A stretch of DNA of 64,000 bases from Aquiflexum sp. TKW24L (lineage in GTDB: Bacteria; Bacteroidota; Bacteroidia; Cytophagales; Cyclobacteriaceae): contig NZ_JAMFLG010000019.1 in assembly GCF_023502205.1 (NCBI RefSeq), forward strand, positions 1 to 64,000, in the 5' to 3' direction. A model generated the notes under the pieces. That model did not search any database, had not been told where the DNA came from, and saw only the letters and a list, made by a program, of their open reading frames with translations. The translations under genes and the position numbers were made by a program. Shown one piece after another: positions 46,276 to 55,308 of the stretch; position 1 is the first letter of the stretch; the number at the start of each line of letters is the position of its first letter.

Positions 46276-46349
46276 AATCTAAATTGGCTATATTCCTCGA
46301 AAATAACATTTATCCACTCGGATAGGTTTTTTCCAAAACGTAAATCTAC

Positions 46350-48026
46350 ATGAAGAGAAGTATAAATAAGAACCAGATAGGTTTAATTGTAGGGGGAATA
46401 CTTCTCCTGTCTGCCGGATTTGTCGGTGGCAAAATGATGGCGGACATCACTCCCGAAAACATTGCCAACGCCGAAGTTCTGATCGGACTTGAATTTTCTT
46501 CGGCTGAAAGGGACAGCATGAACCGCAACCTCACCAATTACAGGTCGAGTTACGAGACCATGCGCAAGCAGCCGATCACCAATAACGTGGCTCCGGCCAT
46601 TGGCTTCAATCCCCTTCCCCATGGTTTTGTACCAAACCAAATTCAGGAAATTAGTGATTGGGGCATACCTGCCAATGTCAGTTTGCCCAATAAGGAAGCC
46701 GATATCGCTTACATGTCTGTGGCCGAACTTTCCTCTTTGATCAAAAGCAAAAAACTGACCTCGGAAAGATTGACCAAAATCTACCTCGATAGGATCAAAA
46801 CTTATTCTGATACGCTTCAGTGCCTCATCACCCTGATGGAAACTGAAGGCATGCAAAAAGCCAAAGCCATGGATGCCGAGCTTGCAAAAGGAATCTACCG
46901 TGGCCCGCTGCATGGTATTCCTTATGGCATCAAGGATTTGTTGGCAGTAAAAGGTACCAAAACCACTTGGGGCGCCATGCCCTACAAGGATCAGACGATC
47001 GATCAAACTGCCACGGTGGTAGAAAAACTCAATGAAGCAGGCGCTGTCTTGGTGGGTAAATTTACCTTGGGCGCCTTGGCTATGGGAGATGTGTGGTATG
47101 GAGGCGTAACCAAAAATCCCTGGAACATGAAGAAAGGTTCGAGCGGTTCATCAGCGGGTTCTGCCTCCGCGGTAAGTGCGGGATTAGTGCCTTTTGCGAT
47201 CGGAACCGAAACACTCGGTAGCATCGTCTCCCCTTCTACAAGGAATGGCGTGACGGGATTGAGACCTACCTTTGGAAGGGTAAGCCGTCACGGAGCCATG
47301 GCGCTGAGTTGGAGCATGGACAAAATCGGTCCTATCTCTAGGTCTGCATTGGACAACGGTATCGTGCTTTCGGTCATCAACGGATTTGACTCCAAAGACA
47401 AAAGTACCATCGCGGCTGCCTTTCAATACAATACCAAAAAGTCCATCAAAGAACTTAAGATCGGGTATTTTGCTTCTTTCTTCGAAGGAACAAGGGCCAA
47501 CATTGACAAAGACCAAAAAGTATTGGAAGACCTCAGGGCGATGGGATTGGAACTTCATCCTGTCGAACTCAATACTTCTGTCGATCCGAGCAGCATGCTG
47601 ATATCGCTATATGTGGAAGGTGCCGCAGCTTTTGATGACCTTACTAGGCTGAATCTCGATGACCAACTTGTCGCTCAAAACCGGAATGCTTGGCCAAATC
47701 TTTTTCGGGCAGCAAGGTTTATCCCTGCAGTCGAATACATTCAGGCCAACAGGTACCGAAGCATTTTGATCGAAGAGATGCACGCCTTGTTTCAGGAATA
47801 TGATGTGATCGTGACACCCTCTTTTGCAGGAAATCAACTTCAGATCACCAACCTGACCGGACATCCTGCCCTTTGTATGCCAAACGGTTTTGCTGAAAAC
47901 GGCAGCCCGACTTCCATTACTTTTCTCGCCAATCTTTTTGACGAAGAAAAATTGATCATGCTGGGAAAAGCCTATCAGGAAAAAACCGACTGGCAGCAAA
48001 AGAGACCTCCATTTTTTGACAAATAG
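46350..48026 (+). CDS. amidase signature family enzyme
   Basis: A 558-residue serine amidase. The catalytic Ser-cisSer-Lys triad is visible: Lys in YGIKDLLAVKG near 191, and the two Ser residues in KKGSSGSSAGSASAVSAG near 260-277. An unusual N-terminal extension of about 115 residues includes a membrane anchor or signal (about 8-28). The substrate is not predictable; family members include acylamino-acid, aryl-amide and Glu-tRNA amidases. The length, the export signal and the absence of GatB/GatC argue against the tRNA role. It is followed 18 bp later by the sarcosine/methyltryptophan oxidase-type gene, suggesting a joint catabolic unit. Confidence 0.9.
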   Translation: MKRSINKNQIGLIVGGILLLSAGFVGGKMMADITPENIANAEVLIGLEFSSAERDSMNRNLTNYRSSYETMRKQPITNNVAPAIGFNPLPHGFVPNQIQEISDWGIPANVSLPNKEADIAYMSVAELSSLIKSKKLTSERLTKIYLDRIKTYSDTLQCLITLMETEGMQKAKAMDAELAKGIYRGPLHGIPYGIKDLLAVKGTKTTWGAMPYKDQTIDQTATVVEKLNEAGAVLVGKFTLGALAMGDVWYGGVTKNPWNMKKGSSGSSAGSASAVSAGLVPFAIGTETLGSIVSPSTRNGVTGLRPTFGRVSRHGAMALSWSMDKIGPISRSALDNGIVLSVINGFDSKDKSTIAAAFQYNTKKSIKELKIGYFASFFEGTRANIDKDQKVLEDLRAMGLELHPVELNTSVDPSSMLISLYVEGAAAFDDLTRLNLDDQLVAQNRNAWPNLFRAARFIPAVEYIQANRYRSILIEEMHALFQEYDVIVTPSFAGNQLQITNLTGHPALCMPNGFAENGSPTSITFLANLFDEEKLIMLGKAYQEKTDWQQKRPPFFDK

Positions 48027-48044
48027 AAATCCATCCAAACCCCA

Positions 48045-49211
48045 ATGGAAAGAAATACCTACGATGTGGCGGTGATCGGCTTGGGAGCTTTGGGCTCCTC
48101 GACCCTTTGGCAATTGAGCAAATCAGGTAAAAGGATTCTTGGTATTGACCAGTTTTCACCTCCACATACCATGGGTTCTTCACATGGGGAAACGAGGATT
48201 ACCAGACTTGCAGTGGGCGAAGGAATGGATTTTGTGCCAATTGTAAAAAGGTCCCATGAAATTTGGAAAGATCTTGAATCCCAAACCGGGACTTCCATCA
48301 TGACGACCACAGGAGGTTTGCTTTTTGATTCCGGAATCCAAAGTTGGGCGAAGCATGGCTCGGAAGGTTTTTTCGAAAGGACAGTGACATTCGCCCAAGA
48401 AGAAAACATTCCCTATGAGGTTTTTGATGCCGTAGAACTCCAAAATCGCTTTTCGGAATTCAACTTGGAAGAGAGCGGCAAAGTCTATTTCGAGCCAAGC
48501 GCAGGATTTCTCAGACCAGAGTTGGCGATATCTACCCAACTCCAACTGGCAGAACAAAACGGCGCAGTCATCAAAACCCATACAAAAGTTTTGGGTATAT
48601 CTCCCTTACCGGGTGGCGGGGTGCAGATCCAAACCAACCAAGGGACATTCGAAGCTGCCCGTGCAGTCATCAGCGCAGGTCCGTGGGTGAAGGATTTCCT
48701 CCCCTCTTTCGTCAAGACCCAATTCAAAATTTGCAGACAGATCCTGCATTGGATTCCCAAAAATGGAGAAGCTTTTGAATTGGGAAAAACTCCGGTATTC
48801 ATGTGGGGATTTGGAGCCGGTCCGGAGGATTTTATCTACGGTTTCCCTTCTTTGGATGGCGCTACGATCAAAGTCGCCTCGGAATCATTTTTGGAAAGGA
48901 ACCATCCCGACACGATTTTGAGGGATGTTTCAGAGGCAGAACAAAGTGATTTTATCCAAAATAAAATCGCCAACCGATTTTACCACATAGAAAAAAAGGT
49001 AGTCCAATCCAAAGTCTGTATCTACACTGTCACTTCAGATTCGTATTTTGTGGTGGATGAATTACCTGATTTTCCGGAGGTCTTGGTGGCATCGGCTTGC
49101 AGCGGTCATGGGTTCAAGCATTCCGCCGGACTCGGAGAAGGCATTGCAGCTAAAATCCTTGGAAAGAAGGCGGGGTTTGATTTGGGGGTTTTTGGGTGGA
49201 GGGAATATTAA
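48045..49211 (+). CDS. monomeric sarcosine oxidase / N-methyltryptophan oxidase family
   Basis: A 388-residue flavoprotein that oxidises N-methyl amino acids, giving the demethylated amino acid, formaldehyde and H2O2. It shows the FAD motif VAVIGLGALGSSTLWQLSKS at the N-terminus, GSSHGETRITRLA near 46, the covalent-flavin Cys in SKVCIYTVTSD near 325 and SACSGHGFKHSAGLGE near 351. MSOX and MTOX (SolA) are hard to separate by sequence alone. It lies 18 bp behind the amidase gene, so the amidase might supply its substrate from an N-methylated amide. Confidence 0.9.
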   Translation: MERNTYDVAVIGLGALGSSTLWQLSKSGKRILGIDQFSPPHTMGSSHGETRITRLAVGEGMDFVPIVKRSHEIWKDLESQTGTSIMTTTGGLLFDSGIQSWAKHGSEGFFERTVTFAQEENIPYEVFDAVELQNRFSEFNLEESGKVYFEPSAGFLRPELAISTQLQLAEQNGAVIKTHTKVLGISPLPGGGVQIQTNQGTFEAARAVISAGPWVKDFLPSFVKTQFKICRQILHWIPKNGEAFELGKTPVFMWGFGAGPEDFIYGFPSLDGATIKVASESFLERNHPDTILRDVSEAEQSDFIQNKIANRFYHIEKKVVQSKVCIYTVTSDSYFVVDELPDFPEVLVASACSGHGFKHSAGLGEGIAAKILGKKAGFDLGVFGWREY

Positions 49212-49532
49212 AAATTATAGGATATCCGCTTCTTTGCCAGTGACCCAATATTCTTCTTCAGTCGGGACGGATCCCGCTATCGGGACGGAAGACCGAAGAC
49301 CGATGTAGCCGGAAATTCAAGCTTTATCCAAGAATTTTATAAATAACCACATTACTTGGATCATTTGCTAAATCCAAATTGGTTGATATTGTTTTGTTTA
49401 CATAACTTTTATTGGCCTTTAAGGCTTTTCACATAATAGCGCAATGGATTTCAGATTCTGCAAACTGCAAACTGAATACTGAATACTGAACACTCTAATA
49501 CAAAGCCACTATTTCAAAACTGCATTAACTGC
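49212..49532. repeat. 321-bp gap with heptamer repeats
   Basis: Two repeat tracts and no gene. The first, GGAAGAC CGAAGAC CGATGTA at 49287-49307, follows a GGATCCCGCTATCGGGA palindrome. The second, at 49458-49494, is ACTGCAA ACTGCAA ACTGAAT ACTGAAT ACTGAAC in exact 7-nt phase. The second resembles the ACTGNNN tract at the left edge of the window. Confidence 0.7.
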
Positions 49533-50597
49533 TTACTGCAAATTATCTTTCAACCATTTATCCAAAACAGGTGTCACAGAATACTTAACTCCTTTGTATT
49601 GCTCCGGAGGTGAGGTGTCCAAGGCTTTTCTGACTTCGAGGATGGCAGGATAGAAATCCATTCCCTGTCCGGCAAGCTGCCCATCAACCACACGGAGTAA
49701 CCTTTCGATCCCAAAATGATCAAATGTCCAATCCTGCAGGTTGTCCGCATTGGGGATGGCCATCCTGATATCCGCTGCCATCTGCAGGATGCTGAGTCGG
49801 ACCGGCTCGGTAAATAATGCCGGATGGTCCACCGAGTTGCCATCCAAAAAATCATAAGCATATTGGTAATTGAATTCAGACACCAGAATCCCGATCAATT
49901 CACTTTCCCAATCAGGTCTTGATTTGATTTTTGCCACTGCCGCCTCCCTTATCTCCGCCTCGTGATACCTTCCGGTGAGCGGCAAAATCCCAAGGATACT
50001 TTGGGTAGAATCCAAGTCTGCTATTTCCCGCATGAAAGTATCATATTGCTCTTTGTCCCGTGTCTGGATTTGGGAAATCATTTCTTTTTGCTGCTTACTT
50101 TGATAGACAAGCCAATCAACCAACATGCCGATCGTAAAGACAAGACTGAACAAAAATCCTATGGAGAAAAAGATTCTGACGGGTGCAAAACTTGGCTCTT
50201 TCCCCAAAAAAAGCACCAGAAACGAGGGAATGAAAATCAACAAAGGAAACCAAATCAGGGAATTCATGTTGGCTAGCCAAGGGGAAAAACTCACTGCCTC
50301 AGTGATATTGTCCCATTTTAGTGCGGCTGAAAAAAACACAGTAATACCAAATGCGATGCAGAGTATTACTGCCAAAAGATTTCTCCAAAAAGGATCCTGA
50401 ACGAAATTTCCAAAAACCCCAACGCTTGCCAATCCAACAAACAGACCAATACTGCTCAAGGCGAAGCCAAATCCCAGAAAAGCTAACCCCAGCGCATAAC
50501 CCATGGCACTGTCTCCTCCCAAATTGGGCTTGGGATAATTCAGAAACAGCAGTCCAATATAGAATGCCAGTGCGAGTACAAATGAAAGTTTACCCAT
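49533..50597 (-). CDS. membrane protein of unknown function
   Basis: A 354-residue protein with five or six membrane helices in the first 180 residues (MGKLSFVLALAFYIGLLF, then further hydrophobic stretches) and a soluble C-terminal part of about 170 residues, mostly helical. I recognise no family. I chose the ATG at 50597, because the 33 codons upstream are polar and the hydrophobic helix then starts naturally. It is transcribed alone, away from the pckG promoter region. Confidence 0.7.
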   Translation of the reverse strand: MGKLSFVLALAFYIGLLFLNYPKPNLGGDSAMGYALGLAFLGFGFALSSIGLFVGLASVGVFGNFVQDPFWRNLLAVILCIAFGITVFFSAALKWDNITEAVSFSPWLANMNSLIWFPLLIFIPSFLVLFLGKEPSFAPVRIFFSIGFLFSLVFTIGMLVDWLVYQSKQQKEMISQIQTRDKEQYDTFMREIADLDSTQSILGILPLTGRYHEAEIREAAVAKIKSRPDWESELIGILVSEFNYQYAYDFLDGNSVDHPALFTEPVRLSILQMAADIRMAIPNADNLQDWTFDHFGIERLLRVVDGQLAGQGMDFYPAILEVRKALDTSPPEQYKGVKYSVTPVLDKWLKDNLQ

Positions 50598-51017
50598 GAT
50601 TTTACTGATTATGAGTTTTAAATTCGACTTTAATGGAATGGGCAATGTCTCAAATTTCACATGAAGGTCTGTGGCCTGTCTCCAGTAATCAGCCAACTAT
50701 CCCCAATAACTCCAAGAATACGAAACAATCCCGATGGAATCAATTCGGGAATACTTTTCATAATTACCTGAAAATGATAACTATCATATTTTGGTAGAAT
50801 TTTAATCACCGGACTTTAGGCTATTTTTCGCCCAGAAATGAATAATTTAGGGTTGTGAAAATCAGGTAAAATTTAATCAAAAAATATAAAATTCTGAACA
50901 AAGAAAGAATATGCTTTTTGGATTGAATTCATGGGTTTTTACAGCAAAAAAAACTTGCAATTAACTTTTAACCCCAAATTTTAACTTAAAAAAACAATCT
51001 GCTAAAATCAAGAAACT
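50598..51017. other. 420-bp gap before pckG
   Basis: AT-rich DNA between divergent genes. A short inverted repeat, CCCGATGGAATCAATTCGGG, lies near 50730. The last 100 bp are A-rich and should contain the pckG promoter, but I could not fix -7 and -33 elements. No ORF is convincing. Confidence 0.5.
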
Positions 51018-52850
51018 ATGCTGACACAAATCAAAACTGAATTAAAGGACTGGGTGGATTCGATGACAAGCCACTTTGAGCCTGAAAACGTCCATTGGTG
51101 CGATGGTTCTGAACACGAGTATGATACACTTTGCCAAAAAATGGTAGACAAAGGAACCTTCATCAAGCTCAATCCTGAGAAGAGACCCAATAGTTTTGCC
51201 TGTTTTTCTGATCCAAGCGATGTGGCTAGGGTAGAAGACAAAACTTTTATCTGCAGCAGAAGAAAAGAAGATGCCGGACCGACCAATAACTGGATGAATC
51301 CGACAGAAATGAAGGAAATTTTAAACGGTCTCACTGCCAGCAGTATGAAAGGCAGGACGATGTATGTGATTCCTTTTTGCATGGGTCCTGTGGGTTCGCA
51401 CCTTTCGAGATATGGGATTCAGATAACTGACAGTGAATACGTAGTGGTCAATATGAAGATCATGACACGGATGGGAGCTCCGATCTTGAAATACATCGAT
51501 GAAAACTTTGTAAAATGTATCCATACCCTTGGGGCCCCATTGGAAGCAGGAAAGAAAGATGTCAAATGGCCCTGTAATCCTGCTGTCAAATATATTTCTC
51601 ATTTCCCTGAAGAAAGATTGATCATCTCCTACGGAAGCGGCTATGGCGGAAATGCTCTTTTGGGTAAAAAATGCTTTGCTCTGCGGATCGCATCCACCAT
51701 GGGTAGGGAAGAAGGATGGCTTGCCGAGCACATGCTGATTCTCGGAGTGGAAAGCCCACAAAAGGAAAAAAGTTATATCGCCGCGGCATTTCCAAGCGCT
51801 TGTGGCAAGACAAACTTTGCCATGATGATTCCCCCAAAGGAATTGGAAGGTTGGCGCATCACTACCATCGGAGATGACATTGCATGGGTTCACAAAGGAG
51901 ACAACGGCAGGCTTCACGCCATCAATCCCGAGGCGGGATATTTTGGCGTAGCCCCCGGCACCAACTACAAGACCAATCCCAATGCCATGGAAAGCATACG
52001 GGCAAATACAATCTTTACCAATGTAGCTGTAACTGCAGACGGAGATGTATGGTGGGAAGGAATGACCAAAGAAGTGCCTGAAGGACTAACCGATTGGCAT
52101 GGAAAACCTTTTGACAAAGCAAGTGGAAAACCTGCTGCCCATCCCAATTCAAGGTTTACAGCTCCGGCAAACCAAAACCCTGCGATAGATCCTGAGTGGA
52201 ACAATGCCGAGGGCGTTCCCATCACTGCCTTTGTGTTTGGAGGAAGAAGAAGTACCACAATTCCTTTGGTATATCAGGCTTTCAACTGGAATTTTGGTGT
52301 GTACATGGCCGCTACTATGGGGTCAGAGACTACCGCAGCAGCTTTTGGCGAAGTAGGAAAAGTCAGAAGAGATCCATTTGCTATGTTGCCATTTATGGGC
52401 TACCACATGGGGGATTATTTTAACCATTGGCTGCAATTTGGCAGAGACCTGCAAAACGCTCCAAGGATCTTCGGGGTCAATTGGTTTAGAAAAGACGACG
52501 AGGGTAACTTCAGTTGGCCGGGATTCGGTGACAATATGCGAGTGCTGAAGTGGATCATCGGACGATGCAAAGGAAAGATTTCAGCTGTAGAATGTCCGAT
52601 AGGCTGGAGACCAAGATACAAAGACATGGACTGGGAAGGCATGCATGATTTCAGCAAGGAGGATTTTGACAAGATCATGATGATTGAACCTGAGCTTTGG
52701 AAAACCGAATTGCTTGGCCACAGTGAGTTGTTCGAAAAAGCTTATGATAAAGTCCCAAAAGAGTTTTTCTTCATGAGGGAATTGCTACTGTCGGCACTTT
52801 GGAGATCTCCTGATAAAGTAGCCCTCGCCTCAGAGAGCGGCGACCACTAG
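51018..52850 (+). CDS. pckG: phosphoenolpyruvate carboxykinase (GTP)
   Basis: Converts oxaloacetate to PEP using GTP, the entry step of gluconeogenesis. The 610-residue protein is the GTP-dependent type: it has the [14 protein letters not shown]-loop with the reactive Cys (about 258-270), a [18 protein letters not shown] segment near 208, an [11 protein letters not shown] region near 347 and the GTP-site residues in [13 protein letters not shown] near 487. ATP-type PckA lacks these features. Together with fumC, kmo/kynU and the hydroxyproline genes it fits growth on amino acids. It is monocistronic with a terminator 22 bp after the stop. Confidence 0.96.
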   Translation: MLTQIKTELKDWVDSMTSHFEPENVHWCDGSEHEYDTLCQKMVDKGTFIKLNPEKRPNSFACFSDPSDVARVEDKTFICSRRKEDAGPTNNWMNPTEMKEILNGLTASSMKGRTMYVIPFCMGPVGSHLSRYGIQITDSEYVVVNMKIMTRMGAPILKYIDENFVKCIHTLGAPLEAGKKDVKWPCNPAVKYISHFPEERLIISYGSGYGGNALLGKKCFALRIASTMGREEGWLAEHMLILGVESPQKEKSYIAAAFPSACGKTNFAMMIPPKELEGWRITTIGDDIAWVHKGDNGRLHAINPEAGYFGVAPGTNYKTNPNAMESIRANTIFTNVAVTADGDVWWEGMTKEVPEGLTDWHGKPFDKASGKPAAHPNSRFTAPANQNPAIDPEWNNAEGVPITAFVFGGRRSTTIPLVYQAFNWNFGVYMAATMGSETTAAAFGEVGKVRRDPFAMLPFMGYHMGDYFNHWLQFGRDLQNAPRIFGVNWFRKDDEGNFSWPGFGDNMRVLKWIIGRCKGKISAVECPIGWRPRYKDMDWEGMHDFSKEDFDKIMMIEPELWKTELLGHSELFEKAYDKVPKEFFFMRELLLSALWRSPDKVALASESGDH

Positions 52851-52872
52851 GTTTTTTTCAATTCCAGTAATA

Positions 52873-52910
52873 AATCCCTGTGAGACTTTGATCTTGCAGG
52901 GATTTTTTGT
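52873..52910 (+). terminator. terminator of pckG
   Basis: An 8-bp stem (AATCCCTG / CAGGGATT) with a 16-nt loop, followed by TTTTGTTTTCC, just after the pckG stop codon. Confidence 0.8.
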
Positions 52911-52981
52911 TTTCCTTTCAAAGACAGTTTTCGCTCGGCGTCACCTGGAACATAGTGAAGAGGGCCCCCCTTCCGACAGCT

Positions 52982-53040
52982 ACTTCAGACTTCCTGACTT
53001 CCAACTTCGTACCTTCTTCTTACCTCTTACCCTTTTCCCT
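52982..53040. repeat. ACTTCNN period-7 tract
   Basis: Plus-strand units ACTTCAG, ACTTCCTG, ACTTCCA, ACTTCGT and ACCTTCT, then ACCTCTT and ACCCTTT, spaced 7-8 nt, lying between pckG and the next convergent gene. Part of the period-7 set. Confidence 0.55.
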
Positions 53041-53079
53041 AACTTTGAAACTTTTTAACCTTGACACTTTCAAATTAAA

Positions 53080-53628
53080 TCAATCCTCCTTCCCCGACCC
53101 TTTGAAAAAATCGTCTTTGTCGGCAAAAAGAACATTGAAAGTGGTCAGTGAACCATAGGCTCTCGTGATGTACTGCTGCAAGGCGATCCTGTCCTGATCG
53201 TCGAGTTTCTCGTGGTTATTGATATTTTGCTCGAGGACGCGGAGCCGCTCCCTGACCATGACGATCTTGTGAAAAAATGTGGCAATCGGTACTTCCTTGT
53301 TGCTCATTTCGGGATTATAGGGATTGAGAATCATGTTGCCTTTGAGCCACTTTTGTGCCATGCTGACTTTTGGCAAAGCTTCCGCAGGCGGGATTTTTTT
53401 GATGGCGTTTTCTACCGCCCTTTCGATATCCGCAAGGCTGAACGCAATCGGATCTGCTTCTTTCTTTTCGATCAGTTCAAAATGCTGAAAGTCCCTTGCG
53501 ATGGTTTTGACCTCCGCGATAAAGTTAAAATAAATCTTGTAAAATGAGGCATCTGCCTCCACGACTACACCCTTCCCAAACTTTGGATGTCTGACTTGAC
53601 TGCCGATTCCCAATTCCATTGCTGACAT
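53080..53628 (-). CDS. conserved-looking protein with N-terminal SH3/Tudor-like segment
   Basis: A 182-residue soluble protein. The N-terminus, GIGSQVRHPKFGKGVVVEAD, resembles the small beta-barrel found at the end of UvrD/PcrA-type helicases and in other nucleic-acid proteins. The rest is helical (about 60-175) and has no recognised motif. An alternative start is the Met at residue 4. It diverges from the CBS-like/HEPN-like gene with 81 bp between starts. The beta-barrel could bind RNA polymerase or nucleic acid, but this is inference only. Confidence 0.7.
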   Translation of the reverse strand: MSAMELGIGSQVRHPKFGKGVVVEADASFYKIYFNFIAEVKTIARDFQHFELIEKKEADPIAFSLADIERAVENAIKKIPPAEALPKVSMAQKWLKGNMILNPYNPEMSNKEVPIATFFHKIVMVRERLRVLEQNINNHEKLDDQDRIALQQYITRAYGSLTTFNVLFADKDDFFKGSGKED

Positions 53629-53709
53629 AATAATATTAATTTTGTTACCAAATGATCAGGTCAATATATAAGCTATTTTTATAATTTCACAGCCACATAT
53701 ACCCATCTT

Positions 53710-54447
53710 ATGAAATCAATCGATAGACTCCGTTTACTTTTTGAGGAACAGATCAATGTTATGACCATTGCAGAAAACCTGATGATTTTTGACCAAGGTA
53801 ATTACAGGGAGGAAATGGAAAAACGGAATTTTCAATCTGCCGTGGTAGACGTAGATGGGGTTTTGATGAAATTCGATATCGGTGACGAACTTCCTATTCC
53901 CATCCCTGAGGAAGACATCATGCCATCGGAAACTCCCCTTTTGATTGCCTTCAGAATGCTGATAGGCAAAAGGCGGTATTTTATAGAAGAAGATGGAAGG
54001 GTCGCCCACATCGTCACCCGAACCGACCTGGACAAGATTCCCCTAAGATTAGGTTTTTTTGGCTTGATCAGCCTTTTAGAAACACACCTGAAGGAACTGA
54101 TCCGCAAACAGCTGCCGCATTGGGAACAAAGCATTTCCGAAAACCGGCTCAACAGTGCCCGATCACTTTATGAGTGGAAAAAAGGACGGAAAGAAGAAAT
54201 TGATTTGGTGCAATGTTTACAGTTCGGCGACTTGGGTTCTATCTTTTCCAAAAACCAACGATTCAAAAAATTTGATCCGGAGTATAGCAGAGACCGCTTT
54301 GTCAAGATGATGAATGAAATCGGTCAGTTGCGCGATGCCTTAGCCCACTCCCAAGGAAATCTTGGTTTTTCATGGGAGGAAATAGACCATATCATCCGGT
54401 TTATCAGGATTATTATCGATGAGGAAGATCAGGTTTTTGAGAAATAG
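53710..54447 (+). CDS. protein with CBS-like N-terminus and HEPN-like C-terminus
   Basis: A 245-residue cytoplasmic protein. Residues about 5-112 look like a degenerate CBS pair: INVMTIAENLMIF, a beta-strand VDVDGVLMKFDIGDELP, then RYFIEEDGRVAHIVTRTDL. Residues about 113-245 are all helical and end with LRDALAHSQGNLGF, an R-X4-H motif (Arg208, His213) of the kind found in HEPN domains, which include many RNases. CBS domains commonly bind adenine nucleotides, so ligand-controlled RNA cleavage or a protein-contact role is possible, but neither is shown. A REP-like array lies immediately downstream. Confidence 0.65.
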   Translation: MKSIDRLRLLFEEQINVMTIAENLMIFDQGNYREEMEKRNFQSAVVDVDGVLMKFDIGDELPIPIPEEDIMPSETPLLIAFRMLIGKRRYFIEEDGRVAHIVTRTDLDKIPLRLGFFGLISLLETHLKELIRKQLPHWEQSISENRLNSARSLYEWKKGRKEEIDLVQCLQFGDLGSIFSKNQRFKKFDPEYSRDRFVKMMNEIGQLRDALAHSQGNLGFSWEEIDHIIRFIRIIIDEEDQVFEK

Positions 54448-54493
54448 GTTATGAGGTTATCTGCTTCTTATCTTTTTTTTCGCACTTTAAGGT

Positions 54494-55185
54494 GGGGCGT
54501 TGCCCTGCCATCTTCGTAGCAAAAATTTATCAAGGGAAATACAGTAGGGGCGTAGCCCTGCAATCTTCGTAGAAAAATGTGTGAATCAAAAACGAAAGGG
54601 GCGTAGCCCTGAGATCTATCGTTATTTCGTCTTTGCCATAGGTTTTTAAGATTTCAGGGCTACGCCCCTCTTGGGTCCGTTGTTGATGTTGTTTATTACG
54701 AAGATCAGAGGGCTACGCCCCTCTGGGGTCTGTTGTTGATGTTTTTTATTACGAAGATTAGAGGGCTACGCCCCAATTGTCAATCTGAAATGTTCTTGAT
54801 TTGAAATCCATTGGGATAATTAGTAAATGTGAAGATTGAAGAGCAGAATCTCTATTGTTGTCAAGGGCGTAGCCCTTAAATCTTCGTAGCAATTTGATTG
54901 GTATGAACGCAAGGGGCGTAGCCCTGAGATCTATTATTCATGCTTATTTGCCACAGGTTTTTAATATTTCAGGGCTACGCCCCTCTTGGGTCCGTTGTTG
55001 TTGTTTCTTATTACGAAGATCAGAGGGCTACGCCCCCATTATCTATCTGAAATATTTGATAAGAAATAAATGGGGATAATAATCAAATATGAAGATTGAA
55101 GAGCAGTTATCCCGATTCTAGGGCGTAGCCCTCAAATCTTCGTAGCAAATTGATATGGGATATGAACGCAAGGGGCGTAGCCCTG
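54494..55185. repeat. REP/BIME-like array of 12 GGGCGTAGCCC palindromes
   Basis: The 861-bp gap between two convergent genes holds twelve copies of a palindromic core, GGGCGTAGCCC, or its reverse complement GGGCTACGCCC. Copies in the forward sense lie at 54494 (variant), 54547, 54598, 54863, 54913, 55120 and 55172; inverted copies at 54656, 54709, 54762, 54971 and 55024. Forward pairs alternate with inverted groups. Each core forms a 4-bp stem with a GTA loop, and opposite copies can pair. Most are followed by a conserved ATCTTCGTAG tail. Larger blocks of about 257 and 316 nt are tandem duplicates. No RAYT transposase is encoded in the window. Confidence 0.8.
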
Positions 55186-55308
55186 TGATCTCGTAAAACT
55201 ACTTCATTCTCCAAATATTCTTGTCGGAGAAGCCTTTTATTTTGGGTTCGTGTGTGTATGAAATTGGCTAACCTGTACAACAGATTCGCCCCATTCTGAG
55301 GTCGAGAG

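Noticed and set aside
46383-47006. 207-codon minus-strand ORF inside the amidase gene
   Set aside because: Antisense to a well-supported amidase with intact catalytic motifs.
51321-51917. 198-codon minus-strand ORF inside pckG
   Set aside because: Antisense to PEP carboxykinase; no independent evidence of coding.
54494-55185. Array of repeated cores as a possible CRISPR
   Set aside because: The repeats are palindromic, occur in both orientations, have irregular spacing and lack unique spacers of constant length. No cas genes are present.
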